64,000 nt of DNA from Candidatus Chloroploca mongolica (GCF_004762035.2 NZ_SIJK02000008.1:23764-87763), one strand, 5' to 3'. Positions 53,705 to 61,600 are shown, numbered from the stretch's first letter. Numbers and translations are program-made. Notes: generated by a model not told the origin, from the letters alone.

Positions 53705-55156
53705 ATGAAACCCCACCTGCCGCATCGTTTCGTCACCTCTGTGGTCGCGCTGGTCGTTATGCTCGGTGTGACGGTTGCGCTGGCGCTCCCTGCTTCCCCT
53801 CCTTCCTATGCGCAGGCAGACCTCTCTGCCACGAGGTCGTTGCCCCCTCCTCGCTCGCATAGCTATGTTGCGCTGATCAGCGATGGCGAGGTAAGCGTTG
53901 ATCACCAGATCTTCCCCGATTTTGCGTCTTATTTCACGTCGCCTTTTTTTCGCCTGACCGGCAAACGCTGTGGAACACAGATTCCTCACGATCTCGCGAG
54001 TCTTCAGGCTGATCCGAGCGATTGTTCGCTTACCCGCACAGGCATTCAGCAAGAATACTGGCCCAACGAGATTGTCTATGTTATTCCGACCGTCTTTCAC
54101 ATTATTTATGCCAGTGATGGAACCGGCAATATTTCAGATCAACGCATTCAGGATCAGGTGCGCGTGCTCAACGAAGATTATCAGGCGCTGCCTGGTACGG
54201 CAGGTGCGCAGGGTGCCAATACGCGGATTCATTTTCAACTGGCTGGCATCACGCGTACAATGAATGATGCGTGGTTCCAGGATGAAGATGAATTGGCGTA
54301 TAAGCAGGCTTTGGGTTGGGATCAGAGTCGGTATCTCAATGTGTATGTCAACACCGCCAGCGGCTACCTCGGCTACTCCTACCTCCCTCAGCAGCAGGTT
54401 CCCAAGGTCTATGATGGGGTGGTGATGCTCTATCAGGTGGTCGGCGGGCGTGCTCTTCCCGACGCCGCGCCGTATGATCAGGGCCGCACCATGGTTCACG
54501 AAGTTGGTCATTACCTTGGTTTGCTGCATACGTTCGAGGGAGGGGACTGTTTTGACGGCTACGAGGCGGGTGATTTGCTCGCCGATACGCCCAGCGAAAA
54601 TGAAGAACACTATGGCTGTACGCCATCAATGACTTGCGGCACGCCCGACGATATTCACAATTTTATGAACTATACCGACGATACGTGTATGTGGCGTTTT
54701 ACGCTCGAGCAGGCGAATCGCGCGGTATGCAGCCTCGTCAACTATCGCTCGACGCTCTACAACATCGGGGCCGTTGCGGTCAATCAAACGCCCCCACCTG
54801 ATCGAGTTCAGGCAGGGCAGCCTTTGACCTATACGCTGACCGTGCAAAATACCGGCCAGGTTGCTCTGGAAGCTCAGATTACCAACATCCTGCCCTCGGC
54901 GACGCTGACCTATACGCTTGCTGGCGAGTCCCGCCCCATTGTGGATGGCAAACTCGCCTGGACAACGACGATCACGGCCCCCGGCGGAATCTGGTCCGAG
55001 ACGCTTGTGGTGACCTTGCCCCTCACGTACACCGGCACGGCCACCAATGTGCTCGAAGTGACGTCGCTACAAGGCGTGACTGGGGCCTTCACCAGTGTGG
55101 TTACGGTGGGTGATGCGGTGCGGTATCAGACGTTTCTGCCTCTTGTCATGCGGTGA
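53705..55156 (+). CDS. secreted M43-type (pappalysin-like) zinc metalloprotease
   Basis: 483 residues. Signal peptide (FVTSVVALVVMLGVTVALA, cleavage near SYA-Q). Catalytic motif MVHEVGHYLGLLHTFEGGDC gives HExxHxxGxxH and the Gly/Asp-rich region of metzincin family M43, with upstream IPTVFHIIYASDGTGNIS and downstream Cys-rich loop and NFMNYTDDTCMWRFT (the Met-turn). The C-terminal 115 residues form a DUF11-like domain (GQPLTYTLTVQNTGQVALEAQI) and end RYQTFLPLVMR, the recurrent tail. Extracellular peptidase. Repeat elements flank it on both sides. Confidence 0.9.
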   Translation: MKPHLPHRFVTSVVALVVMLGVTVALALPASPPSYAQADLSATRSLPPPRSHSYVALISDGEVSVDHQIFPDFASYFTSPFFRLTGKRCGTQIPHDLASLQADPSDCSLTRTGIQQEYWPNEIVYVIPTVFHIIYASDGTGNISDQRIQDQVRVLNEDYQALPGTAGAQGANTRIHFQLAGITRTMNDAWFQDEDELAYKQALGWDQSRYLNVYVNTASGYLGYSYLPQQQVPKVYDGVVMLYQVVGGRALPDAAPYDQGRTMVHEVGHYLGLLHTFEGGDCFDGYEAGDLLADTPSENEEHYGCTPSMTCGTPDDIHNFMNYTDDTCMWRFTLEQANRAVCSLVNYRSTLYNIGAVAVNQTPPPDRVQAGQPLTYTLTVQNTGQVALEAQITNILPSATLTYTLAGESRPIVDGKLAWTTTITAPGGIWSETLVVTLPLTYTGTATNVLEVTSLQGVTGAFTSVVTVGDAVRYQTFLPLVMR

Positions 55157-55158
55157 TA

Positions 55159-55231
55159 CTTTGACGCAAAGGCGCGAAGGGTTACGCTCACCTACGCAAA
55201 AACCTTTGCGCCTTTGCGCCTTTGCGTCAAA
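55159..55231. repeat. complete palindromic copy of the GACGCAAAGG repeat, copy 7, inverted
   Basis: TTTGACGCAAAGGCGCGAAGG ... CCTTTGCGCC TTTGCGCC TTTGCGTCAAAA. Compared with copy 6 the interior is inverted. Outside both copies the same sequence (CCGCCTTCTNTGCAAGGTATT) follows in the same orientation. Confidence 0.85.
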
Positions 55232-55275
55232 ATAGCCGCCTTCTTTGCAAGGTATTGCCTTTAAGGCAGAGTGCC

Positions 55276-55307
55276 GCCCAGCGTCACGCCTCAACTGCGC
55301 CGCTGGC
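55276..55307 (-). other. attC-like half site, left limit of the cassette array
   Basis: On the minus strand it ends in core-like GCTGGGC; plus strand GCCCAGCGTCACGCCTCAAC then TGCGCCGCTGGC. It closely resembles the half site at 56979-57010. The partner half next to the Uma2 stop is missing. Confidence 0.55.
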
Positions 55308-55317
55308 AGGTTCGATT

Positions 55318-55929
55318 TTACTCCACACGAGGATCAAGGGGGAGGTCGTTCGCATCTTCTTCAAGTTCTACTTTTTCATAAGTATCTTCAAGTGAAAGTG
55401 TACATGCGATTGACTCAAGGGTGATATGCGCTGTCATATCACTTGCTTCTTCCAAGAGCCACTGTCCGTTTTCCTGGCGTGTATAGTGTTCAAGGTACTG
55501 ACGATCCTGTGCAATTAAGATATAATCTCGCAATGTTTCAATCGCTCGATAGTGGCGAAACTTTACGCCACGATCATATCGCTCTGTAGAAGGGGACAAT
55601 ACTTCGACAATAACCGTGGGGTTTATTAGTGTGTCACGTTTTTCGTCAACGAATTCAGGCTGTCCGCACACAACCACAACATCAGGATACGTGTTTAAGC
55701 CTGTCCGCAGGACTTTTACCCGCATATCACTTGGATAGACGCGACATGGCTTACGCCGAAGTTGTCCATGCAAGGATGCAAGAACATTGCTTGCAATGAG
55801 GTTATGCGGTTCTTTGGCCCCCGTCATCGCATATATCTGTCCGTCATAATATTCACTTTTCGTGATACTACGCCGTTCTTGTTCAAGATATGCTTCTTCG
55901 GTAATATATGGTTGCGGTTGTGCGGTCAT
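55318..55929 (-). CDS. Uma2-family protein in integron-like cassette
   Basis: 203 residues from ATG 55929, with AGGAG upstream; the frame is open to 56004 but the family start MTAxPQPYITEEAYLEQER is here. Uma2 core: KSEYYDGQIYAMTGAKEPHNLI, PSDMRVKVLRTGLNTYPDVVVVCGQPEF, PTVIVEVLSPSTERYDRGVKFRHYRAIETLRDYILI (E-V-L-S-P-S-T block), matching the nuclease-fold DUF820 proteins. Acidic C-terminus (ELEEDANDLPLD). Codon use is more AT-rich than in the chromosome to its left. Last cassette of the array. Function unproven. Confidence 0.85.
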   Translation of the reverse strand: MTAQPQPYITEEAYLEQERRSITKSEYYDGQIYAMTGAKEPHNLIASNVLASLHGQLRRKPCRVYPSDMRVKVLRTGLNTYPDVVVVCGQPEFVDEKRDTLINPTVIVEVLSPSTERYDRGVKFRHYRAIETLRDYILIAQDRQYLEHYTRQENGQWLLEEASDMTAHITLESIACTLSLEDTYEKVELEEDANDLPLDPRVE

Positions 55930-56078
55930 ATACGGTACTCCTGCATATGAGCCTCTATGGTTACAGTATATCTGTATAATAGCAGATATGTTCGGCATAT
56001 ACAAGGAATACCATTGCCGTCAGTCGCATCCGTCGACACACAGTGCTTGCCGGTCAAGAGCATGTAGGGCTGCGGGCG

Positions 56079-56208
56079 GCCCAACGCTGGGCCTCAAGCG
56101 CGCCGCTGCGGGTGCGCTAGATGGCGACGACGGTCGGCACGCGCCGGCGTTGAAGAAAACGCCAGGTTTGGGGCCGCGCAGCGGCGTCGGCTACGGCGCG
56201 TGTTGGAC
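56079..56208 (-). other. attC-like recombination site of the vapBC cassette
   Basis: 130 bp. Minus strand starts GTCCAAC (R'' pattern RYYYAAC) and ends GTTGGGC (R' pattern GTTRRRY). Inner arms CGCCGCTGCG / CGCAGCGGCG pair; middle CGACGACGGTCGGCA and GCCAGGTTTGGGGCCGC are shared with the site at 58734. It lies about 70 bp after the vapC remnant's stop, as expected for a cassette. Confidence 0.7.
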
Positions 56209-56276
56209 GAGTGGAAAAGGCTTTACGGTATGAGCGCAAAAAGGCTACGTGTGTGGGATTACATCCGTCTTGGTGT

Positions 56277-56538
56277 CTATGGTTTTGTCCAATCCTCAAG
56301 CGTGAGTTGCGGAATGCGCGAAAACTCTTTCGTGTTATTTGTTACGAAAATGAAGCTGTGCGCAATAGCTTGTGCCGCAAGAAGCATGTCGAGCGACCCG
56401 ATAGGTGTTCCTTGCGATTCTAACATCACCCGAAGCGGGCCGTATGCCTGTGCTGCGCTGTCATCGAATTCCAGAAAGATGAAGTGGTCGTTGCCGAATG
56501 AGGGCCACACAGATATTTGTGTCAAGCAGATAGCGCAT
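56277..56538 (-). pseudogene. vapC toxin remnant with internal deletion
   Basis: Starts ATG 56538 with MRYLLDTNICVALIRQR, the PIN-domain N-terminus with the first catalytic Asp, but stops after about 24 codons. In another frame the C-terminal part follows at once: FLEFDDSAAQAYGPLRVML, GTPIGSLDMLLAAQAIAHSF, VTNNTKEFSRIPQLTLEDW, with the later acidic residues. Total 262 bp against about 400 in intact VapC, so roughly 140 bp of the middle are deleted and the frame is broken. The toxin should be inactive. Confidence 0.8.
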
Positions 56539-56568
56539 GTGCTGTTCGCCTCTCTCGTCGTGCAACGG

Positions 56569-56802
56569 CTAGTCAAACAGCGTATCCCGTTCTTCCACGG
56601 GAGGTTGCACACGTTCCACCATAAAATCATCGGAGAAGAGCGCTAAACTTTCGATCATCGATTGCCATGAATCATGCTCAGGAATGAGCAAAATCGCATT
56701 TCCCATCCGCTTAATATACACTTTTGAGCCGCGAAACCGATACTCTTTGGGAAGTCTGACGGCTTGGCTTTTTCCATTTTGAAAGAGCTTCGCACTATCC
56801 AT
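56569..56802 (-). CDS. VapB-type antitoxin (AbrB/MazE fold)
   Basis: 77 residues from ATG 56802 with GGGAGGACA upstream; the longer frame to 57138 crosses cassette boundaries. MDSAKLFQNGKSQAVRLPKEYRFRGSKVYI is the swapped-hairpin DNA-binding domain of VapB antitoxins; the C-terminal acidic half (WQSMIESLALFSDDFM, ERDTLFD) binds and neutralises VapC. Intact although its toxin, 30 bp downstream, is broken. It would autoregulate its own promoter. Confidence 0.85.
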   Translation of the reverse strand: MDSAKLFQNGKSQAVRLPKEYRFRGSKVYIKRMGNAILLIPEHDSWQSMIESLALFSDDFMVERVQPPVEERDTLFD

Positions 56803-56978
56803 ACTGTCCTCCCTTTGTGACGAAAGCTTCCGCGGTGGTGGCAGCATGCTCATCGGTGGTTCAGGCACGTCGGTGCGCCATACCATCTTCGCGCAGAGCT
56901 TCCCGGAAGCTGTTGCGCGGGACGCACCAAGGGCGCGCCGGCTGCGCAACTTTGAAACAGAGGCAGCGCTGATGGCCC
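56803..56978. other. 5' part of the vapBC cassette, no gene recognised
   Basis: Between the core site at 56979 and the vapB start. The minus strand is open in the vapB frame (ALGASRATASGKLCAKM) but without family match or ribosome site. May hold the vapB promoter. Confidence 0.3.
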
Positions 56979-57010
56979 GCCCAACGCTCACGCTCAGCTG
57001 CGCCGCTGGC
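56979..57010 (-). other. attC-like half site fused to a truncated toxin gene
   Basis: Plus strand GCCCAACGCTCACGCTCAGC then TGCGCCGCTGGC: one R/L pair of an attC, core GTTGGGC on the minus strand at 56985-56979. The other half is absent, replaced by the toxin reading frame, which ends inside it. Confidence 0.6.
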
Positions 57011-57224
57011 GAGTGTGTAGATCGAGGCGAGAATTGACAGGTTGTTGATAGCGGAGGTTTTGATCGGTCGTGATCAGGAGATCGATACCAGCCATTTCTG
57101 CTTCTGCAAGCAGTTGTCCATTTTTCAGATTCGCCCATCCTTGCTCGTACGCCGTCGTGATCGTATGATCGGGAAGATGCCGGCGGAGCGGAACCGGGGT
57201 GTCTTGATCAAAAAGGATCTTCAT
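56994..57224 (-). CDS. DUF5615 PIN-like toxin, C-terminally truncated
   Basis: 76 residues; relatives have about 110. MKILFDQDTPVPLRRHLPDH, TTAYEQGWANLKNGQLLAEAE and LLITTDQNLRYQQ carry the Mut7-C/DUF5615 PIN-like acidic residues (D6, D8, D-Q-N). After YQQ the family sequence is lost and translation runs into the attC half site (RQRRS, then TGA). Start overlaps the antitoxin stop by four bases. A deletion has removed the toxin's end together with half the recombination site. Confidence 0.75.
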   Translation of the reverse strand: MKILFDQDTPVPLRRHLPDHTITTAYEQGWANLKNGQLLAEAEMAGIDLLITTDQNLRYQQPVNSRLDLHTRQRRS

Positions 57225-57451
57225 ACGGCTGCCGGTGCACTCAAAACCGCAACTTCATAATTGAGCACGGCTTCGACATCGTGTCGTTGGACGCCCGGAA
57301 ACCACTCCAAGAATTGATCAATCGTCGCACCATCACGCAGATTTTCAAACAACGCGGCCACCGGAACGCGCGTCCCGCGAAAGACCCACGCGCCACTCAC
57401 AATATCTGGGTGGGACTCCACCGCCGTGAGGTGCTTCCAATTTTTGTCCAT
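57221..57451 (-). CDS. DUF433-family antitoxin
   Basis: 76 residues from ATG 57451 with GGGAGGATC upstream. DUF433 signature: SHPDIVSGAWVFRGTRVPVAALFENLRDGATIDQFLEWFPGVQRHDVEAVL. This is a helix-turn-helix-like domain found next to DUF5615 toxins. ATGA overlap with the toxin shows coupled translation. Confidence 0.88.
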   Translation of the reverse strand: MDKNWKHLTAVESHPDIVSGAWVFRGTRVPVAALFENLRDGATIDQFLEWFPGVQRHDVEAVLNYEVAVLSAPAAV

Positions 57452-57577
57452 GAAGATCCTCCCGTCCACCGCATCGTTCACGCGATCCCGCATCGTGCTC
57501 CGACTATTGTAGCATAGCGGTTCCGCTCGCTTCCGAAGAATCGAACGAATCTGCTCCAAAAAGGCCACTCCGATTAG

Positions 57578-57713
57578 GCCCAACGCCCGCCTTCACCGGC
57601 GCCGCTGGCAGACGTGGTGATCGCTGCCTGCTGTCGGCACATGACTGCCGTTCAAAGTCGCGCCCAAGTTAGGGCCGCACCAGCGGCGTCAGGTGCACAG
57701 CGTGGTGTTCGGC
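57578..57713 (-). other. attC-like recombination site of the second DUF433/DUF5615 cassette
   Basis: 136 bp. Minus strand: GCCGAAC at the start, GTTGGGC at the end (57584-57578). Inner arms GGCGCCGCTGG and CCAGCGGCGTC pair. It lies about 64 bp after the toxin stop. Confidence 0.7.
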
Positions 57714-57776
57714 GGCAGCCGGCGTATTGTTTGCACCTGAAGGATGTATATGGCTTCTCAAAGAGGTATGCATAGA

Positions 57777-58124
57777 TTACAGCGGAAGGTATATGACCCG
57801 ATTCGCCACGTCGGCTTCGGTGCCCGCCAGCGCAATTACCTCTAAATCCTGCACACAGCGCCCAATCGAGACATCCTGCTGATGCGCGTAGATGACACCG
57901 CCGAAATTGATTCCCGTCGCCTGCCGCACGGTTGCCTCGGCGAGCAGATCATCATCTTGGCTAAAGAGGACTCGGCCTAATGCCGTTGCCCGGTCGAGGA
58001 GATCGCTATCAGCAATGTCGTGGGCGTGGTCTTCATACGCGGTGAGGACGTCGACATGGCGTAAGCGTAACCCCAGCGTAATCGCCCGCGGCACGTGATG
58101 ATCCATGTACAGTTTGAGCGGCAT
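57777..58124 (-). CDS. DUF5615 PIN-like toxin
   Basis: 115 residues, full length for the family. MPLKLYMDHHVPRAITLGLRLRHVDVLTAYEDH gives the first acidic residues; DSDLLDRATALGRVLFSQDDDLL the central S-x-D-x-D-L-L block; INFGGVIYAHQQDVSIGRCVQDLEVI the end. Predicted RNase of the PIN-like superfamily. Starts 5 bp after the antitoxin stop. Confidence 0.85.
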   Translation of the reverse strand: MPLKLYMDHHVPRAITLGLRLRHVDVLTAYEDHAHDIADSDLLDRATALGRVLFSQDDDLLAEATVRQATGINFGGVIYAHQQDVSIGRCVQDLEVIALAGTEADVANRVIYLPL

Positions 58125-58129
58125 GCCGC

Positions 58130-58438
58130 TTAGCCTTGCGCTTTGAGTCGGGCAACGAACGGTGCAGGGGGTGTGACGCGCCGCAACTCCTCAACCCGTG
58201 CCCGTCGTCGAGCGATATCCTGATCCAAGGCATCCTTATGATCCCAATAGTAGGCCAAGGCCGAGTGGATCTGTCCCAAGGTCAAGTACGGATGCTGGAA
58301 ATGGAGTTCTTCAGGACTCCAACCGTAGGCCGTTGACTCCAGGACCAATTCGATCACCTTCATGGTGGTGCCGTCGATGTGGGGGACTCCGGCGTCGTCC
58401 AAGACGATATGCTCATACCGTGTTTCCACCAGTGCCAT
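58130..58438 (-). CDS. DUF433-family antitoxin
   Basis: 102 residues from ATG 58438, AAAGGAG upstream (a TTG two codons earlier is less likely). ETRYEHIVLDDAGVPHIDGTTMKVIELVLESTAYGWSPEELHFQHPYLTLGQIHSALAYYWDH is a DUF433 domain of the longer type; the C-terminal tail (RRRARVEELRRVTPP) is basic. Pairs with the DUF5615 toxin just downstream. Confidence 0.87.
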   Translation of the reverse strand: MALVETRYEHIVLDDAGVPHIDGTTMKVIELVLESTAYGWSPEELHFQHPYLTLGQIHSALAYYWDHKDALDQDIARRRARVEELRRVTPPAPFVARLKAQG

Positions 58439-58733
58439 CAGCAACTCCTTTGCGCATCAGCGTATCACGTTGGCTCCCATTATAGCATTCCGTCGACCGC
58501 ACAAGGAGGCGGAGGCCCCAAAGCGGAGGTGCCTAATATTACAACGTATGCATCGGAACGCACCGTAGAGGGCGCCGAGAACGCAGAGGAGGAGGTTGTG
58601 CGGCAACCATCTCTCTGGCCTCTGCGTCCTCTGCGGTAAAAAAGTCTCGTTGTAATACTAAGAAGGGAAGGAAGGTGAACGGTCAAGCAGTGAGATAGAG
58701 CGCATGTCAAGTGGCACGCGTGGATGAGATGCC
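58439..58733. other. cassette 5' region, no gene seen
   Basis: 295 bp between the antitoxin start and the next core site. It contains the antitoxin's promoter region and CCTCTGCGTCCTCTGCGGTAAAAAAG (near 58620), a short dispersed-repeat-like string. No ORF with support on either strand. Confidence 0.4.
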
Positions 58734-58866
58734 GCCGAACGCCGGCGCTTAGCCGCGCCGCTGCGCGTTTGAAGAACGAGACGACGGTCGGCATAAGACC
58801 AGGCTGAAAACAAAGCCCAGGTTTGAGGCCGCGCCAGCGGCGTCGCGCTACAGCGCACTGTTGGGC
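58734..58866 (-). other. attC-like recombination site
   Basis: 133 bp. Minus strand: GCCCAAC at the start (58866-58860) and GTTCGGC at the end. Arms GCGCTTAGCCGCGCCGCTG and the complement of CAGCGGCGTCGCGCTACAGC pair with a few unpaired bases, the extrahelical pattern expected of attC. The middle shares GACGACGGTCGGCA and CCCAGGTTTG with site 56079. Confidence 0.72.
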
Positions 58867-58949
58867 CGGGGTTGATGGGCGACGGGCGCCTGCTTGATTG
58901 ACATTATGAGGCGCATCTTTAGGGTTTGCTATCGGAAGCCACTGCTTAA

Positions 58950-59184
58950 CTAATTGCTAACACGCATTGTGATGCCTATTACAGCAAGATTTGGGCTTCC
59001 TGAGCCTATGGTTGTTTGCGTTGTATCTCGGATGGTTATCGATATTATTTCTGAAACTTGATGATCTTCTGGGATATCAAACTGAAGCATGTCCACAACA
59101 CCTGGGCCAAATCGGCTATTTCCTTGGTAAACCATCCTTGTACTCGTGCTAGAGAATGTTGGAATATCGCCACCTGCAAAATTA
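58950..59184 (-). pseudogene. 3' part of unknown cassette gene, interrupted by IS630 element
   Basis: Minus-strand frame ending at 58950: AGGDIPTFSSTSTRMVYQ, GNSRFGPGVVDMLQFDIPED, HQVSEIISITIRDTTQTTIG, SPNLAVIGITMRVSN. If the IS and one TA copy are removed, the same frame continues into 60310-60400 (GTLSSALLRSVSVKFVFTNF), so one ORF of about 100 codons was split. No family recognised; the C-terminal part is beta-rich. Start unclear. Confidence 0.55.
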
Positions 59185-60307
59185 TAGCAGTCCTAGATGG
59201 TTCGTAAACCAGGCGGCAGTTTTGTGGTATCATCTCCTGGAAGTACCGTGCCTACCCTGGGAGGATACCCGATGGAGACTGACCTGCACGCATTGCTCCA
59301 AACGACCACCGACGTACGCGAGTATCGACGCGCCATTGCGGTGCAGTTGGCGCTCCAGGGGACACCCTATGCGACCATCCGGGAGGTGCTTCCCGTTTCG
59401 AAAGCATTTATTAGCAAATGGAAGAAGATCTATCACGCGTTGGGAACCGACGGCTTGCGCATCGGCTACCGTGGCTCGGAAAGCTTTCTGACGGCGACGC
59501 AACGGACGGAGGTGCTGACCTGGATTGCCGCGCAGTCCCCCTGCGATATTGCACGGTTGCGTGCGCATCTGCAGGATCAGTATGGGGTCGTGTATCAATC
59601 GGATCAAAGCTATTATGCGCTCCTCCACGCCGCCGGCCTGAGTTGGAAGAAGGTGCAGGCGAGCAATCCCAAAAAAACGAAGCCCAGGTCGCTGCGAAAC
59701 ATGCCGAACTGACCGCGTATGTGACGGAGCATCAGGACGCGATCGAACGAAAGGAGCGAGTGCTGCTCTTTGTGGACGAATGCTTCCTCCATTGGGGGGA
59801 CGTCTGTGGGTATAGCTGGGCCAAGCGCAACGAACGCGCGACGCGCGACGTCGTCAACACGCAGGCACGCCAACCTTTTTATGGAGCCCTTGACGCCCTG
59901 ACCGGCGAGATGCACCTGATGTCGTATCCCGTGGCCCAGACGGACAATACCACCGATTTCCTGGTCGAATTGCGTCTGCGCTATCCGGACGCCAAACTCA
60001 CGATCTGCTGGGATAATGCACGCTGGCATAAAGGGAAGGAAATGGAGCGCTTTCTGGCCGAGGTGAACGGTGCGTTGTCGCCCGAGGATTGGCCGATCAC
60101 CTGTATCAATGTTGCCCCCCATGACCCGACCCAGAACCCCATCGAAGAAGTTTGGCGCCAAGGCAAAGCTGCCATCCAGAAGCTTCGCCTCGTCGCCACG
60201 AAGTTTCAGGAGGTTATCGACGCCTTTGAGCAGGGCTTGGAACGCCACATCTTTGACTTTCCCAACCGCCAGCGCTATGGCCGTTTACAAATGATCTAGG
60301 ACTGCTA
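59185..60307 (+). mobile_element. IS630-family insertion sequence
   Basis: 1123 bp. Ends are inverted repeats: left TAGCAGTCCTAGAT...TTCGTAAAC, right complement TAGCAGTCCTAGATCATTTG. Target dinucleotide TA is present on both sides (59183-59184, 60308-60309), the hallmark of IS630/Tc1. One transposase gene in two overlapping frames. Confidence 0.92.
59272..60299 (+). CDS. IS630-type transposase, two frames joined by programmed -1 frameshift
   Basis: First frame 59272-59712 (146 residues, GGGAGG before ATG): helix-turn-helix part, LALQGTPYATIREVLPVSKAFISKWKK and YYALLHAAGLSWKK. Second frame runs to 60299 with the DDE catalytic domain: LLFVDECFLHWGD (first D), ICWDNARWHKG (second D), HDPTQNPIEEVW (final E). 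The frames overlap at C-CCA-AAA-AAA (A7 at 59671-59677), a -1 slippery run leading from frame one into frame two. Total product about 340 residues, the normal size of IS630 transposases. Confidence 0.9.
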
Positions 60308-60358
60308 TAGTAAAGACAAATTTTACGCTTACCGAACGAAGAAGCGCTGATGATAGCG

Positions 60359-60480
60359 TCCCAACGATCCGCATCAGGCGCCGGCGGCACATCACGCCGA
60401 GAGAACGGCACGACGGTTGGCACGAATCTGATTCCGAAAATCGCCCCGATTCCGCCGGTCGCCTGCATGCGGTGTTGGGC
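60359..60480 (-). other. attC-like recombination site of the PIN toxin cassette
   Basis: 122 bp and the clearest palindrome of the array. Plus-strand left arm TCCCAACGATCCGCATCAGG then CGCCGGCGG; complement of right arm GCCCAACACCGCATGCAGGC then GACCGGCGG. They agree over almost their whole length with single-base bulges. Lies 41 bp after the toxin stop. Confidence 0.78.
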
Positions 60481-60521
60481 GGCAACCCTTCGATAACGGT
60501 CTGCTGTTCGTCGCAGCGTCG

Positions 60522-60926
60522 CTACTTCTTCTCGGTGATAATGCGTAAATCAGGTATGTGCTCAAAGTCGTCAGGATTATGTGTTATCAGCGCGATACCA
60601 TACTGAAGTGCTGTCGCTGCTACCCACGCATCTTGCGGCGAAATCGGTAGGCCACGAGCTGAACGTTGCGCGCGAACGCTTGCCCACCAACGGCAGGTGT
60701 CGACATCAGGTGGCACAATCGTGTACGTATGGGTCACAGTAGCTTCTAACTGTTGCACGCGCGGCAAACCCCAATTGCGAACCACCGCCCATTGCAACAA
60801 TTCAGCCATCGTCATCAGCGATATTGCGGCTTCTTGTCCAATCAAATGGGGCTCATACAACAATCCTCGTGTGTCCTGCTTGTACAGGTAGGACACGACA
60901 TTGGTGTCAACAAGTACTGTGCTCAT
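60522..60926 (-). CDS. PIN-domain (VapC-type) toxin
   Basis: 134 residues. PIN fold: MSTVLVDTNVVSYLYKQD (first Asp), ISLMTMAELLQWAV (Glu), LPISPQDAWVAATALQYGIALITHNPDDFEHIPDL (Asp triad). A predicted Mg2+-dependent RNase neutralised by the product of the gene upstream, with which it overlaps by four bases. All four acidic residues are present, so it should be active. First cassette of the array, nearest the integrase remnant. Confidence 0.9.
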   Translation of the reverse strand: MSTVLVDTNVVSYLYKQDTRGLLYEPHLIGQEAAISLMTMAELLQWAVVRNWGLPRVQQLEATVTHTYTIVPPDVDTCRWWASVRAQRSARGLPISPQDAWVAATALQYGIALITHNPDDFEHIPDLRIITEKK

Positions 60927-61237
60927 AGCAGTTCTTGGTCAGGCAAATCACGTGCTCGGTCAGTCGCTCGTTGTTGGGCGATATAGGTCGTAATGTCATC
61001 GGCTGTTTCATCCTCCGGCCAAAAGTCAGCGGCAAAATCAGCAAGATTTGTGACTGGCGGTGTTCGACGAACCGTTGCAGGAAGCGGAATAATCGGCGTC
61101 TGGGTAACGGAAAAAGAAACGGTACCAAGATACCGCTGCTGAAGCACGCGCGTGAGCGCTTGAATAACCTCAAACTGTTCTGTGGGCGACAACGCTTGAG
61201 CGGCAGCAACGACACTCTGAACTGTTGTTGTGTTCAT
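60923..61237 (-). CDS. putative antitoxin partner of PIN toxin
   Basis: 104 residues from ATG 61237 (AAGGCGGAGGAG upstream; a start at 61267 is possible). MNTTTVQSVVAAAQALSPTEQFEVIQALTRVLQQ is a helical segment like those of DUF2281/addiction-module antitoxins; the C-terminal acidic half (NLADFAADFWPEDETADDI) should bind the toxin. ATGA overlap with the toxin gene. Family assignment is weak; context is strong. Confidence 0.75.
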   Translation of the reverse strand: MNTTTVQSVVAAAQALSPTEQFEVIQALTRVLQQRYLGTVSFSVTQTPIIPLPATVRRTPPVTNLADFAADFWPEDETADDITTYIAQQRATDRARDLPDQELL

Positions 61238-61346
61238 CTCCTCCGCCTTTCCAGAGACTGATACCATGCGGTATTGTAGCCGGTGTCGGCGTTGGTAGCA
61301 AACTGCTTCGCGATGGTGAGGACGTTGCGATGTGAGGAAAGTTGCC

Positions 61347-61353
61347 GCCCAAC
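61347..61353 (-). other. candidate attI/first-cassette junction (core site)
   Basis: Minus strand GTTGGGC, a perfect GTTRRRY core, between the first cassette and the integrase remnant. No palindromic partner is seen, which fits an attI-type rather than an attC-type site. Confidence 0.5.
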
Positions 61354-61360
61354 ATGAAGT

Positions 61361-61600
61361 CGACGGCGCTTTTGCCCCCTACACCCCTATTATCTTTGCT
61401 ATGCGGCGATCATGCAATCTATCACCCGCCATCCCTGTGCTCCACGGCGCTTTTGCCGCCCACACCTGCCCGTACCTTTGCTACACGGTGATATTGCCAC
61501 CTATACCTACCCTGCCCTCATGCTCCACGGCGCTTTTGCCATCTCTACCCCGATGATACGTGCTAGGCGACGATGCGGCCACCTCTGTTACTTCTGCTTA
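61361..61600. repeat. three imperfect tandem repeats of about 82 bp
   Basis: GGCGCTTTTGCC begins units at 61365, 61446 and 61529, each followed by a related CTAYACC...TTTGCTA...GCGAT stretch. Lies between the core site and the integrase remnant; no credible gene. Confidence 0.75.
61389..61417 (-). promoter_or_regulatory. candidate cassette promoter (Pc-like)
   Basis: Minus strand TTGCAT, 17-bp spacer, GATAAT, directed into the cassettes and 36 bp before the core site. Position matches that of Pc promoters in integrons. Confidence 0.4.

Noticed and set aside
61361..61600. CRISPR array or coding region
   Set aside because: Three diverged units of about 82 bp without constant repeat/variable spacer structure, and no cas genes.
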